From Flammeovirgaceae bacterium UBA7330 (GTDB lineage: Bacteria > Bacteroidota > Bacteroidia > Cytophagales > Cyclobacteriaceae), in NCBI GenBank assembly GCA_002471275.1, contig DKPQ01000024.1, positions 62,001 to 126,000 of the forward strand: 64,000 bases of DNA, in the 5' to 3' direction. Position numbers and translations under genes: made by a program. Within the stretch, counting starts at the first letter, position 1; each line of letters opens with the position of its first letter. The notes under the pieces are model-generated. The model saw only the letters and a list, made by a program, of their open reading frames with translations, searched no databases and was not told where the DNA came from. Positions 1-8,355 of the stretch are shown here, one piece after another.

Positions 1-720
1 TCTATCAATCCTGGCCTTTTACGAACTTTTACCAGTGTGGTACAGCGGGTTACCGATGCCCAGGAGCTGATAGAAGAAATTGTACAGGATCTGCTCAGAA
101 ATCATAAGCATGTGGAAGGAGGTACTACCAGGATTGCCATGAAATGGATGAGTCAATACCAGCATCCGGGTGCAATTCTTCATGAGATACTACGTGAATA
201 CGGGTTTTCCTATACTCAGTCCAGGCAGATACAGTCCTCCGTCGCTTCGGAAAACGCTGGCAAACTCTTTTATTCGGATTTGTATGAACTCAACGTGGAT
301 AGAGAACAGCTCATTATAAAGGAAAAGCAGGCTTTTCTTGAGGAGGATAAGCCGTTGAGAGTCCCGGGTGTGACAATCATAGGCAAGAGATGGATCGATG
401 CTGATATCATAACCGGAAATGAGATTTCAGATATAAACGACCCCTGTATTGCCTATTTTGATTTGGATAAACTCAAATCGGCAAAGGTTACATATTGGGA
501 AGAGGGCGACACATTTAAACCCCTTGGAATGAAAGGCAAAAAAAAGGTAAGCGACTTTATGATTGATTCCAAAATTCCGCTAACATTGAAAAAAGATGTA
601 CTGATTCTCAGGAGTCAGGCAGAAATTGCCTGGATCATTGGATACAGGTTGGATGACAGGTTTAAGGTAACCGCCGAAACAAAAAAAATGCTTCGTCTGC
701 AATTGCACAGTGATGTTTAG
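1..720 (+). CDS. tilS: tRNA(Ile)-lysidine synthase, C-terminal part (5' end outside window)
   Basis: The reading frame is open from base 1, so the gene begins upstream and only about 239 C-terminal codons are present. TilS attaches lysine to C34 of tRNA-Ile2 (CAU anticodon), in the cytoplasm, using ATP. The N-terminal PP-loop ATPase domain is missing here. What remains matches the TilS C-terminal tRNA-binding region: a GMKGKKKVSD segment, then IP..KKDV.IL and a closing DRFKVT motif, the usual order at the end of TilS. A GTG at 37 is only an internal codon and should not be taken as the start. The next gene overlaps its last bases, so the two are probably co-transcribed. Confidence 0.9.
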   Translation, partial: SINPGLLRTFTSVVQRVTDAQELIEEIVQDLLRNHKHVEGGTTRIAMKWMSQYQHPGAILHEILREYGFSYTQSRQIQSSVASENAGKLFYSDLYELNVDREQLIIKEKQAFLEEDKPLRVPGVTIIGKRWIDADIITGNEISDINDPCIAYFDLDKLKSAKVTYWEEGDTFKPLGMKGKKKVSDFMIDSKIPLTLKKDVLILRSQAEIAWIIGYRLDDRFKVTAETKKMLRLQLHSDV

Positions 721-1240
721 AATTTTCAAAAAGTCATATACTGAAAAAGAAAAATTTCAATTTAGTTTTTTAAGAAAAGCTAAACTCTTTGAAAACCTTG
801 AGGATGACGAGTTGTTTCATCTCCTGCCATATGTATATGAAAGGAAATATCATCGGGACGAGGTCGTGTTTTTTACCGGGGATCCCAGCCATGCCGTATA
901 TATTGTGAAATCCGGCATTGTCGGATTGAAACTTGATATTGGGGAGGATTTTGAAAAGCTGATGACGCTCCGTAGTGGTGGCCTTTTTGGAGACAATGCC
1001 ATCCTTCCGGAAACAAACAGGACCTATAGCTCCATTGTGGAGACGGAATCAGCGGATATATATGTGATCCCAAAGGTGAATATAGAAGAAGTAATGAATG
1101 ATCATCCGGTGATCAAAGCCAAGATCATGACCAACTTTGCAGAGACTTATAATGATTATGTCACAAAACTCTTCAAGGTCTATCGTTCTACCATTGGATT
1201 TTTCGATCTGAACACCGTTTATTCGGATTCTGACTTTTAA
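713..1240 (+). CDS. Cyclic nucleotide-binding domain protein (Crp-like sensor without HTH)
   Basis: A 175-residue protein with one cNMP-binding beta-barrel at about residues 20-140 (hydrophobic strands, YIVKSG turn, GGLFGDNAIL segment in the phosphate-binding-cassette position). After the barrel there is only a short helix and no winged-helix DNA-binding domain, so it is unlikely to be a transcription factor. A stand-alone cNMP sensor or structural protein is more likely. ATG at 713 is preferred to GTG at 710; both overlap the end of tilS by a few bases. The ligand cannot be read from the sequence, because the canonical cAMP-binding arginine/serine pair is not clear. Confidence 0.8.
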   Translation: MFRIFKKSYTEKEKFQFSFLRKAKLFENLEDDELFHLLPYVYERKYHRDEVVFFTGDPSHAVYIVKSGIVGLKLDIGEDFEKLMTLRSGGLFGDNAILPETNRTYSSIVETESADIYVIPKVNIEEVMNDHPVIKAKIMTNFAETYNDYVTKLFKVYRSTIGFFDLNTVYSDSDF

Positions 1241-1365
1241 GTGCAGGAATACTTTTCTATTCCCCATTCACGATGTAGCTTTGAAAAGCAACGAGAGTTA
1301 TGCGATTTTTCCGTCTGTAGCGCTCGAAATGCCTGAAATTTTCTATCAATAAACCTTACAAAATT

Positions 1366-2304
1366 ATGAAAGTAACAGTCGTAGGTGCCGGGGCAGTGGG
1401 CGCCACATGTGCTGAAAATATTGCTCGAAAAGAGCTTGTTGAAGAATTAGTGATCGTAGACATCAAGGAAGGGCTAGCCGAAGGTAAAGCCATGGACATG
1501 ATGCAGACAGCAACGTTGAATGGTTTCGACACCAAGATCATCGGATCTACAAATGATTATGCGCCTACCGCAGATTCCAGTGTAGTTGTGATTACTTCAG
1601 GTTTACCCCGAAAGCCAGGCATGACCAGGGAAGAGTTGATCGGTACCAATGCTGGTATCGTGAAGTCTGTTACTGACAACATCCTGAAATACAGTCCTAA
1701 CACCATTCTGGTTGTGATCAGCAACCCGATGGATACCATGACCTATTTGTCTGCCAAGGCAAGCGGCCTACCTAAGGAAAGAGTGATCGGAATGGGTGGT
1801 ATCCTGGATAGCAGCCGATTCAAATATCGATTGAGCGAAGCTATCGGATGCTCACCAAATGACTTACAGGGCGTAGTGATCGGCGGTCACGGTGATACTA
1901 CCATGATCCCATTGATCAACCATGCTACATACAACAGTTCTCCTGTGACCAACTTCCTGACCAAAGAGCAACAGGAAAGTGTAGTTCAGGAAACCATGGT
2001 TGGAGGAGCTACGTTGACTAAGCTGATCGGTACCTCAGCATGGTATGCACCTGGAGCTGCAGGAGCATTTCTTGTAGAGAGCATCGTAAGGGATCAGAAG
2101 AAACTATTCCCTTGCTGTGTATACCTTGATGGTGAATATGGCCAAAAAGACATCTGTATTGGTGTGCCAGTAGTGGTTGGTAAAAACGGAATCGAAAAGA
2201 TTATTGACTACAAGCTGAGTACTGAGGAGCAGGAAAAGTTCAATAAGAGTGCTGAAGCCGTTCGAAATATGAACAACGTGCTGGGTGAGATGAACCTGGT
2301 ATAG
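1366..2304 (+). CDS. mdh: Malate dehydrogenase
   Basis: NAD-dependent malate/oxaloacetate interconversion in the TCA cycle, in the cytoplasm. The 312-residue length is typical of the LDH-like MDH class. A Rossmann GAGAVG motif lies at residues 7-12 and an acidic residue (D32) at the end of the second strand favours NAD over NADP. Substrate-binding arginines R82 and R88 sit in the mobile loop, D148 and R151 in the DSSRF segment, and catalytic H175 in GGHGDTTM. All expected catalytic residues are present. The gene has 125 bp of its own upstream region and is followed by a strong terminator, so it is probably a single-gene transcript. Confidence 0.96.
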   Translation: MKVTVVGAGAVGATCAENIARKELVEELVIVDIKEGLAEGKAMDMMQTATLNGFDTKIIGSTNDYAPTADSSVVVITSGLPRKPGMTREELIGTNAGIVKSVTDNILKYSPNTILVVISNPMDTMTYLSAKASGLPKERVIGMGGILDSSRFKYRLSEAIGCSPNDLQGVVIGGHGDTTMIPLINHATYNSSPVTNFLTKEQQESVVQETMVGGATLTKLIGTSAWYAPGAAGAFLVESIVRDQKKLFPCCVYLDGEYGQKDICIGVPVVVGKNGIEKIIDYKLSTEEQEKFNKSAEAVRNMNNVLGEMNLV

Positions 2305-2331
2305 GGCTCCACATAAAATATGTATATTTTT

Positions 2332-2357
2332 AAGCCCCGTTAAAATCGGGGCTTTTT
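2332..2357 (+). terminator. Rho-independent terminator after mdh
   Basis: A perfect 7-bp stem (2333-2339 AGCCCCG with 2347-2353 CGGGGCT) closes a 7-base loop and is followed by a T run. It lies 28 bp after the mdh stop and just before ppk1. Confidence 0.9.
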
Positions 2358-2380
2358 GATTCCTGAATATTTGTTTCAAA

Positions 2381-4483
2381 ATGATAGAAAAGACTAATCA
2401 TTTTATTTACGATAGTGAGTTGATCAGTCGCGACCTCAGCTGGTTGCAGTTCAACTACCGGGTTTTGGATCAATCCAAAAAAGAGGGGAGAACCCTGCTG
2501 GATAAATTTAAGTTTCTGGCCATCACCGACTCTAATGCCGACGAGTTTTTTATGATTCGGGTCGGTAGCCTGTATAACTACATCGACTACAACAAAGAGC
2601 GGATCGATAACTCAGGCCTGCGGTTAATCCCTTTCAAGGAACAACTATTCACCAGCTATAAGGCGTTTACTGAGGCTCAGAACGAACACTTTATTCATAA
2701 CCTGATCCCGGAATTTAAAAAGTACAATTTTGACATCCTCGGGTTTGATAAGCTGCATAAAAAGGAAAAGGAAAGGGTAACCAACTACTTTGATAAGATC
2801 ATTTTCCCTACACTGACCCCAATGGTGTATGATACCTATCATTCTTTTCCTATCCTGATGAACAACATCCTGATTTTTGGGGTGGTGACGAGGACTGGCA
2901 TCAAAAAGGAAAAGAAGAAGATGTCATTTATCCAGATCCCTCAGAACCTGCCCAGGTTCTTTGAAATGGAAAGGAAAGACAAGAAGATCTTTGTCCCGAT
3001 AGAGGAAGTGGTGAGACAGCATATCTACGAGATCTTCAAGAATGTAGAGATTATTTCTTCTACACTTTTCAGGGTAACCCGAAATGGCGACTTCGAGCTG
3101 GAAGATACAGAGGATATTGAAGCCAATCTCCTGGAGGAGATGAAAAAGAAGCTGAAAACCCGTAAAACAGGCCGGGTGGTTCGACTTGAAGTTGAGGAAG
3201 GATATGACAAATGGCTGATCAAGCAGCTTAAGTCAAAATATGAGATTGATGATTACAACCTGATCCAAATTGATCGAAGGGCTCTTATGGATTATACCGG
3301 GCTGTGGCAGATCGTGAAGCATGAGGATTTCAACCAATTCAAGGAACCCGCTCCAAAACAGGTGCCACCCATCAGTATGGCCGACTACGAGGATCAGGAC
3401 ATGTTCAAGATACTGAAAGATCGGGATATCTTGTTACATCACCCATACAACAGCTTCGAGCCGTTGATAGACCTGCTGGAGCAGGCAGCTGAAGACCCAC
3501 ATGTTTTATCCATTAAGTTGACCATCTATCGTCTGGCAAAAGACTCCAGGATTGTCGATGCATTGCTCAATGCCGCTGAGAACGGTAAGCATGTGTCTGT
3601 GCTCTTCGAAGTGAAAGCACGTTTCGATGAAGAAAACAACATGAAGCAATCCCAAAGGCTTCAGAAAGCCGGGTGCTTTGTGATCTATGGAGTGGGTACC
3701 CTGAAAACCCATACAAAGTTGTTGTTGATCGTGAGGAGGGAGAAGGACAAAGTGAAACGCTTCGTCCACATGTCTTCGGGTAACTACAATGAGGATACAG
3801 CACGATTATATACGGATATTGGGCTCATGAGTACCGATGAGGGATATGCCAATGATGTACAGGAGTTCTTCAATGTAATCACCGGTCATTCAAATCCTGA
3901 CGAGTACGAATATCTGATCACAGCTCCCCGGGATATGCGGAATAAGCTGATAGAGCTGATCAAAAGAGAAGAGACGAATGCCAAAAAAGGCTTGAAAGCC
4001 GGAATTGTGATGAAAATGAATTCATTACAGGACACAGAGACCATACATGCGCTTTATTCTGCTTCAAAAGCTGGTGTTGAAATTAAGCTCGTTGTCAGGG
4101 GGATTTGTTGCTTAAGACCAGGCAGGGTAGGCCTGAGTGAGAATATCACCGTAAAATCAATCGTGGGAGAATACCTGGAGCATTCAAGGATCTTCTACTT
4201 CCACAACAATGGGGATAGTCAGGTATATTCAGGCAGTGCTGATGTCATGGTCAGAAGTTTTGATAGGAGGTTGGAATCACTCTTCCTGATCAAGGATCAT
4301 CTGTTGAAGCAACAGGCCATTAATATCCTGTGCTTCAACATGAAAGACAATGTGAACTCTTATGAGATGAAGGAGGATGGGACTTTTGTAGAGCTGACGC
4401 CCAATGGGGATCCTGCGTTCAACATTCACACGGAATTTTACAAGGTGAAACGTGACACCGTTTTAGCGGCTAAACTATTTTGA
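2381..4483 (+). CDS. ppk1: Polyphosphate kinase 1
   Basis: Reversible transfer of the ATP gamma-phosphate onto inorganic polyphosphate. The 700-residue protein has the PPK1 layout: N domain (RDLSWLQFNYRVLDQ, from residue 18), head domain, then two phospholipase-D-like C domains. The autophosphorylated histidine is probably H444 (THTKLLL) and a second conserved histidine is H463 (HMSSGNYNEDTA). Their 19-residue spacing matches what I recall for the E. coli pair H435/H454. The C-terminal SADVMVRSFDRRLE motif is also present. It starts just after the mdh terminator, and its TGA stop overlaps the TTG start of the following cupin gene, indicating translational coupling. Confidence 0.96.
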   Translation: MIEKTNHFIYDSELISRDLSWLQFNYRVLDQSKKEGRTLLDKFKFLAITDSNADEFFMIRVGSLYNYIDYNKERIDNSGLRLIPFKEQLFTSYKAFTEAQNEHFIHNLIPEFKKYNFDILGFDKLHKKEKERVTNYFDKIIFPTLTPMVYDTYHSFPILMNNILIFGVVTRTGIKKEKKKMSFIQIPQNLPRFFEMERKDKKIFVPIEEVVRQHIYEIFKNVEIISSTLFRVTRNGDFELEDTEDIEANLLEEMKKKLKTRKTGRVVRLEVEEGYDKWLIKQLKSKYEIDDYNLIQIDRRALMDYTGLWQIVKHEDFNQFKEPAPKQVPPISMADYEDQDMFKILKDRDILLHHPYNSFEPLIDLLEQAAEDPHVLSIKLTIYRLAKDSRIVDALLNAAENGKHVSVLFEVKARFDEENNMKQSQRLQKAGCFVIYGVGTLKTHTKLLLIVRREKDKVKRFVHMSSGNYNEDTARLYTDIGLMSTDEGYANDVQEFFNVITGHSNPDEYEYLITAPRDMRNKLIELIKREETNAKKGLKAGIVMKMNSLQDTETIHALYSASKAGVEIKLVVRGICCLRPGRVGLSENITVKSIVGEYLEHSRIFYFHNNGDSQVYSGSADVMVRSFDRRLESLFLIKDHLLKQQAINILCFNMKDNVNSYEMKEDGTFVELTPNGDPAFNIHTEFYKVKRDTVLAAKLF

Positions 4484-4962
4484 GCAATGCAAAATATTGG
4501 ATCGATCGGTTGGAATTGATGCCACATCCGGAAGGGGGATACTACAGGGAGGTTTATCGGTCCACCGATACCACCAGGCACCCGGAGCATTCCAAAAAGC
4601 GTAACCTGGCGACCAGCATCTATTTTCTGTTGGAAGGAGAGAATATCTCCCATTTCCATGAGCTATCCTCTGACGAGTTGTGGTATTATCACGATGGTCA
4701 GGGAGCCAATATTCATGTGTTTCAGGATGGGAAACACCAAACTTACCAGCTGAGCAAAGCGCCTGATGGACAATTGCAGGTGTTGATCCCGGCACACAGT
4801 GAGTTCGCTGCAGAAGTGATTGATCAAAAGGGCTATGTATTGATGGGCTGTGTGGTAACTCCGGGCTTTGACTTTGAGGATTTTAGAATGCTGAAAAAGG
4901 AGGTCATGCTAGGGAAGTATCCGGGGTATATGGAGTTGATTGAGCGGTTTTGTATGGGGTGA
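4480..4962 (+). CDS. Cupin superfamily protein (DUF985)
   Basis: A 160-residue single cupin. The ELMPHPEGGYYREVYRS segment near residue 8 is the hallmark of the DUF985 cupin family, followed by the FHELSSDELWYYHDG metal-site motif and a second cupin strand block ending VVTPGFDFEDF. The biochemical role of the family is not established; some members are described as sugar-binding. The start is TTG at 4480, which forms a TTGA overlap with the ppk1 stop; the next in-frame ATG would remove the N-terminal helix. The overlap implies co-translation with ppk1. Confidence 0.85.
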   Translation: MSNAKYWIDRLELMPHPEGGYYREVYRSTDTTRHPEHSKKRNLATSIYFLLEGENISHFHELSSDELWYYHDGQGANIHVFQDGKHQTYQLSKAPDGQLQVLIPAHSEFAAEVIDQKGYVLMGCVVTPGFDFEDFRMLKKEVMLGKYPGYMELIERFCMG

Positions 4963-4978
4963 TGGTTTCGTGCGAAGA

Positions 4979-5052
4979 GGTTCACGATAAGACGCAAAGA
5001 GATAAGACACAGAGGAACAGTACAAAGATATTTGCGATCCTAGCGGTTAACC
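4979..5052. repeat. Degenerate intergenic palindrome
   Basis: Between the convergent cupin and outer-membrane protein genes there is an imperfect long inverted repeat. GGTT...GACGCAAAG on the left pairs with TTTGCG...AACC on the right, with interrupted internal matches. It resembles the CGCAAAG-type intergenic elements common in Bacteroidota genomes, but this copy is eroded. Open frames through it are not convincing genes. Confidence 0.4.
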
Positions 5053-5069
5053 TGTCTACCTTTAAGAGA

Positions 5070-5819
5070 TTACTCCTTAAAATTAGTCTTCCAGGCGCCA
5101 CCAAATCCAATGAGCTGATAATCCGTTCCTCCGATTTGATTGCCATAGATAATGTCCACCTGAAAGCTTGGTGATACCAGGTAGGCTAGCCCAAAATCAA
5201 ATCCCAGGCCACCATTGTCATCATTGAAGGTCCCAAAAAGTTCCAGCCAGGTACTTAGCTTATCTGTTAGGGCATATCCTCCAACAGTAGTAAACGCCCA
5301 GGTCTGGTCAAATCCTTTGGGCCAATCTGTACCTGTGCTGTTGGTCCAGGTGAATTTTCCAAACCCGTATTCGAACAACAGCCGGAACCCATAATTCAAT
5401 TCGTCCAGCTGATAGGCTTCGGCTCCTACATTCGGAAAAGTAAAGTTGGTGACCAGCGAGGTTCTTGGTATGGCTCCATCCTGCTCCGTTAATCCAAACT
5501 TTGGACTGAAGGTAATGGGAGTTATTCCACGTTGTGTTTCAGCTCCCATCAATTCGATTTTGTTGACTGCATAGTTGGTCAATACCCGCAATTCCAGCCA
5601 GTCCACAAGACCATATTTTACAGACAGATTTGGGACCGTATTGTGGGAAAAACTACCCGATTGAGTATTGGCATATCCCAACTCCACCTGAAAGGTCCCG
5701 GGAGAGATCAGGGGTACTGCATCTGTCACATTGGGACGGTCCGTGAAAATCGGAATGTCCTGTGCGAGAATTTTACTCGAAGCAATTATTAATGCGAGAA
5801 AGAATGTAAGCCTATTCAT
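5070..5819 (-). CDS. Outer-membrane beta-barrel protein, 'transporter' (MetA-pathway phenol-degradation-like) family
   Basis: A 249-residue exported protein with a signal peptide ending at about residue 19 (ILAQ). The mature part begins with IFTDRPNVTDA, continues as alternating amphipathic strands rich in aromatic residues (NYGFRLLFEYGFGKF, GFDFGLAYLVSPSFQVDI), and ends as expected for a small barrel. The layout fits the family often annotated simply as transporter (PF13557-like). Substrate unknown. It is transcribed alone and converges on the ppk1-cupin pair. Confidence 0.7.
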   Translation of the reverse strand: MNRLTFFLALIIASSKILAQDIPIFTDRPNVTDAVPLISPGTFQVELGYANTQSGSFSHNTVPNLSVKYGLVDWLELRVLTNYAVNKIELMGAETQRGITPITFSPKFGLTEQDGAIPRTSLVTNFTFPNVGAEAYQLDELNYGFRLLFEYGFGKFTWTNSTGTDWPKGFDQTWAFTTVGGYALTDKLSTWLELFGTFNDDNGGLGFDFGLAYLVSPSFQVDIIYGNQIGGTDYQLIGFGGAWKTNFKE

Positions 5820-5979
5820 GGATTGGGGTGTTTCTGAATTCTAGTTTCTTTGCTTTTGTTTTTAAATATTAATCAATAATTCGCACACTGAAAAGCAAAT
5901 ATCATAATAGAATCTGCTATTTGATTTAATCCTTTGATAAATACTTTTATAAGGTGGTCCGTGTAATATGAAATTTTAC

Positions 5980-6002
5980 CTAATAGTCTTTTGGACTATT
6001 AG
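5980..6002. promoter_or_regulatory. Perfect 9-bp inverted repeat upstream of the sugar-oxidation operon
   Basis: CTAATAGTC at 5980-5988 is the exact reverse complement of GACTATTAG at 5994-6002, separated by TTTTG. It lies in the 284-bp divergent region between the outer-membrane protein and the oxidoreductase, about 100 bp before the latter's start. It could be an operator or an RNA hairpin. No T run follows, which argues against a terminator. Confidence 0.5.
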
Positions 6003-6103
6003 TCACTTCTGGTAATTTTACAATGTTCGGTTTGAAGAATTTTTCTTAAGTTCGATCCGAAAATCCTGTTTTTTCGATTCACAATAAACACAAATAAACT
6101 ATC

Positions 6104-7243
6104 ATGAGCCAAAGAAGAATTAGACTTGGGTTAATCGGTGGAGGTTTCAACTCTTTCATCGGGGTGGTCCACAGAGTAGCTGCCTACATGTTCGAAGACT
6201 ATGAAATTGTAGGCGGAGCATTTGATGCCAATTATGACGAGTGCAAAAGGTTTGCAGAGCACCTTGAGTTAGATGTCAACAGGGCCTATCCCGACATCGA
6301 CGCGCTTATTGCAGCTGAAAAAGCATTACCTGCAGATCAACGCATTGAAGCCGTGTCTGTGCTTACTCCCAATTTCCTCCACTACCCAATGGCCAAGAAA
6401 TTGATCGAAGCCGGATTTCATGTGATCTGTGAGAAACCCATCACCATCACGGCGGCAGAAGCCATCGAACTCGAGCAACTGGTAGAAAAGCATAAGGTTG
6501 TATTTGCACTGACCCATACCTACACTGGCTATCCAATGGCCCGACAAATGAAACAGATGATAGCGGATGACGCTATTGGTAAGATCCAAAAGGTAGATGC
6601 ACAATATTATCAAGGATGGATAAATCCCATTATCCATGACAAAGCACAAAGAAGTACGGTTTGGAGACTCGACCCTAAAAAGTCAGGACAAAGCTCATGC
6701 TTCGGAGATATAGGAGTACATGCTTTCAACATGATTGAGTACACTACAGGTATCGAAGTAGAAAGTGTATTGGCTGACCTGGATACGATGTATGACGATA
6801 ATCCGCTGGATGTGGATGGCACAGCTCTCATCCGGTTGAAAAATGGTGTGAAAGGTCTTGTGAGAGCCAGCCAGATCGCTACAGGGGAGGAGAACAATAT
6901 CCAGATCGCAGTATATGGTGATAAAGGTGGTTTGAAATGGGTTCAGGAAGACCCAACTTATCTGACTTATTTCCAGGAGGGAAAACCGGTACAGATCTTA
7001 AAGCCCGGGCACCCGTATAATTCTGAATTTGCAGCTGAGAGCACCAAGATTGCTCCCGGACACCCTGAAGGACTTTTTGATGCCATGGGTAATATCTACA
7101 AAGGTGCCGGTTTGGCTATTCGCAAAAAGCCATTCAAAAACGGAGCCTTCCCAACCGTTCGTGACGGAGTACGTGGCATGAAGTTCATCGAAGGTGTGCT
7201 TGAGTCCCACAAGAAAGGACAGGTTTGGGTAAATATTTTGTAA
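6104..7243 (+). CDS. Gfo/Idh/MocA-family oxidoreductase
   Basis: NAD(P)-dependent oxidoreductase acting on a sugar or sugar-like substrate in the cytoplasm. A Rossmann motif GLIGGGFNS lies at residues 9-17. The family's EKP signature is at 110-112 (CEKPITIT), with K111 as the expected catalytic-pair lysine. The C-terminal half is the alpha/beta dimerisation domain. Length 379 is typical. No Tat or Sec signal is seen, unlike many Bacteroidota paralogues, so the enzyme is cytoplasmic. It is first in an operon with a sugar-isomerase-type TIM barrel only 19 bp downstream, a frequent pairing in oxidative sugar catabolism. Confidence 0.9.
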   Translation: MSQRRIRLGLIGGGFNSFIGVVHRVAAYMFEDYEIVGGAFDANYDECKRFAEHLELDVNRAYPDIDALIAAEKALPADQRIEAVSVLTPNFLHYPMAKKLIEAGFHVICEKPITITAAEAIELEQLVEKHKVVFALTHTYTGYPMARQMKQMIADDAIGKIQKVDAQYYQGWINPIIHDKAQRSTVWRLDPKKSGQSSCFGDIGVHAFNMIEYTTGIEVESVLADLDTMYDDNPLDVDGTALIRLKNGVKGLVRASQIATGEENNIQIAVYGDKGGLKWVQEDPTYLTYFQEGKPVQILKPGHPYNSEFAAESTKIAPGHPEGLFDAMGNIYKGAGLAIRKKPFKNGAFPTVRDGVRGMKFIEGVLESHKKGQVWVNIL

Positions 7244-7262
7244 CCAAAAACATTAATTCGAT

Positions 7263-8324
7263 ATGACAATGAAAACGATCAAAGGACCTGCCATCTTTTT
7301 GGCACAGTTCGCTGACGACACAGCCCCATTCAATAACCTTAAAGATATTTGCAAATGGGCAAAGGAAATAGGTTATGCCGGTGTGCAGATCCCTGCCTGG
7401 GATGGACGGCTAGTGGATATTGAGAAAGCTGCGGCAAGTAAGGACTATGCCCAGGAAGTCAAAGGCATTGTGAATGAAGCCGGTTTGGAGCTGACTGAGT
7501 TTGCGACACACCTTCAAGGGCAGTTGGTAGCTTCACATCCTGCTTATGATATCATGTTCGATAATTTTGCACCGGATAGCAAGAAAAATAATCCTGCCGC
7601 TAGAGCAGAATGGGCAACTACCCAGGTGAAAGCTGCTGCTACTGCAAGTTCGCATCTGGGCATCAATGTAATGGCCAGCTTTTCCGGAGCATTGCTTTGG
7701 CATACGATGTACCCATGGCCGCAGCGGCCTGCCGGACTGGTAGAAGCAGGGTTTAAGGAATTAGCCAAAAAGTGGATGCCTATCCTGGACCATTGTAAGG
7801 ACAAAGGAGTAGACGTGTGCTATGAGCTACACCCGGGAGAAGACCTGCATGACGGAATCACATATGAGATGTTTCTGGAAGCAACCGGAAACCACCAGGC
7901 AGTGAACATCCTTTATGATCCAAGTCACTTTGTGTTACAACAACTGGATTATCTGCAGTTCATCGACTTTTATCACGAAAAGATCAAGATGTTCCATGTA
8001 AAGGATGCCGAGTTTAACCCAACAGGTAAAGCTGGTGTGTATGGTGGATTCCAGGGATGGGTAGACAGACCCGGAAGATTCCGTTCCTTGGGAGATGGTC
8101 AGGTAGATTTCGGAGGTATCTTCAGTAAGCTGAGCCAGTATGGATATGACGGATGGGCGGTCCTGGAGTGGGAGTGCTGCATCAAGTCACCACAGCAGGG
8201 TGCTGAAGAAGGTTCAGGTTTTATTGCTGATCATATCATCAAAGTGACTGAAAAAGCATTCGATGATTTCGCAGGCGCAAAACCTGATGATGCCACTAAC
8301 AAAAAGATTCTCGGAATAAATTAA
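7263..8324 (+). CDS. Sugar phosphate isomerase/epimerase-type TIM barrel
   Basis: A 353-residue AP-endonuclease-2/xylose-isomerase-like TIM barrel. Visible landmarks are the GYAGVQIPAW strand, CYELHPGED (metal-ligand Glu/His), YDPSHFVLQQ (Asp/His), MFHVKDAEF (His/Lys/Asp) and a final WAVLEWECC strand with a glutamate. These are the usual divalent-metal ligands of the fold. It lacks a signal sequence. Reaction unknown; with the adjacent Gfo/Idh/MocA enzyme it probably isomerises or epimerises a keto-sugar intermediate. ATG at 7263 is used; a second ATG lies 6 bp downstream. Confidence 0.88.
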   Translation: MTMKTIKGPAIFLAQFADDTAPFNNLKDICKWAKEIGYAGVQIPAWDGRLVDIEKAAASKDYAQEVKGIVNEAGLELTEFATHLQGQLVASHPAYDIMFDNFAPDSKKNNPAARAEWATTQVKAAATASSHLGINVMASFSGALLWHTMYPWPQRPAGLVEAGFKELAKKWMPILDHCKDKGVDVCYELHPGEDLHDGITYEMFLEATGNHQAVNILYDPSHFVLQQLDYLQFIDFYHEKIKMFHVKDAEFNPTGKAGVYGGFQGWVDRPGRFRSLGDGQVDFGGIFSKLSQYGYDGWAVLEWECCIKSPQQGAEEGSGFIADHIIKVTEKAFDDFAGAKPDDATNKKILGIN

Positions 8325-8355
8325 TCTTTCATAAAACTTTTGGAGGGAAGCGATC

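Noticed and set aside
3506..3803. Overlapping minus-strand frames inside ppk1
   Set aside because: Shadow frames of a strongly conserved gene.
4950..5174. 74-codon open frame after the cupin gene
   Set aside because: It runs through a degenerate palindromic repeat and into the opposite-strand outer-membrane protein gene; the peptide is a repeat translation.
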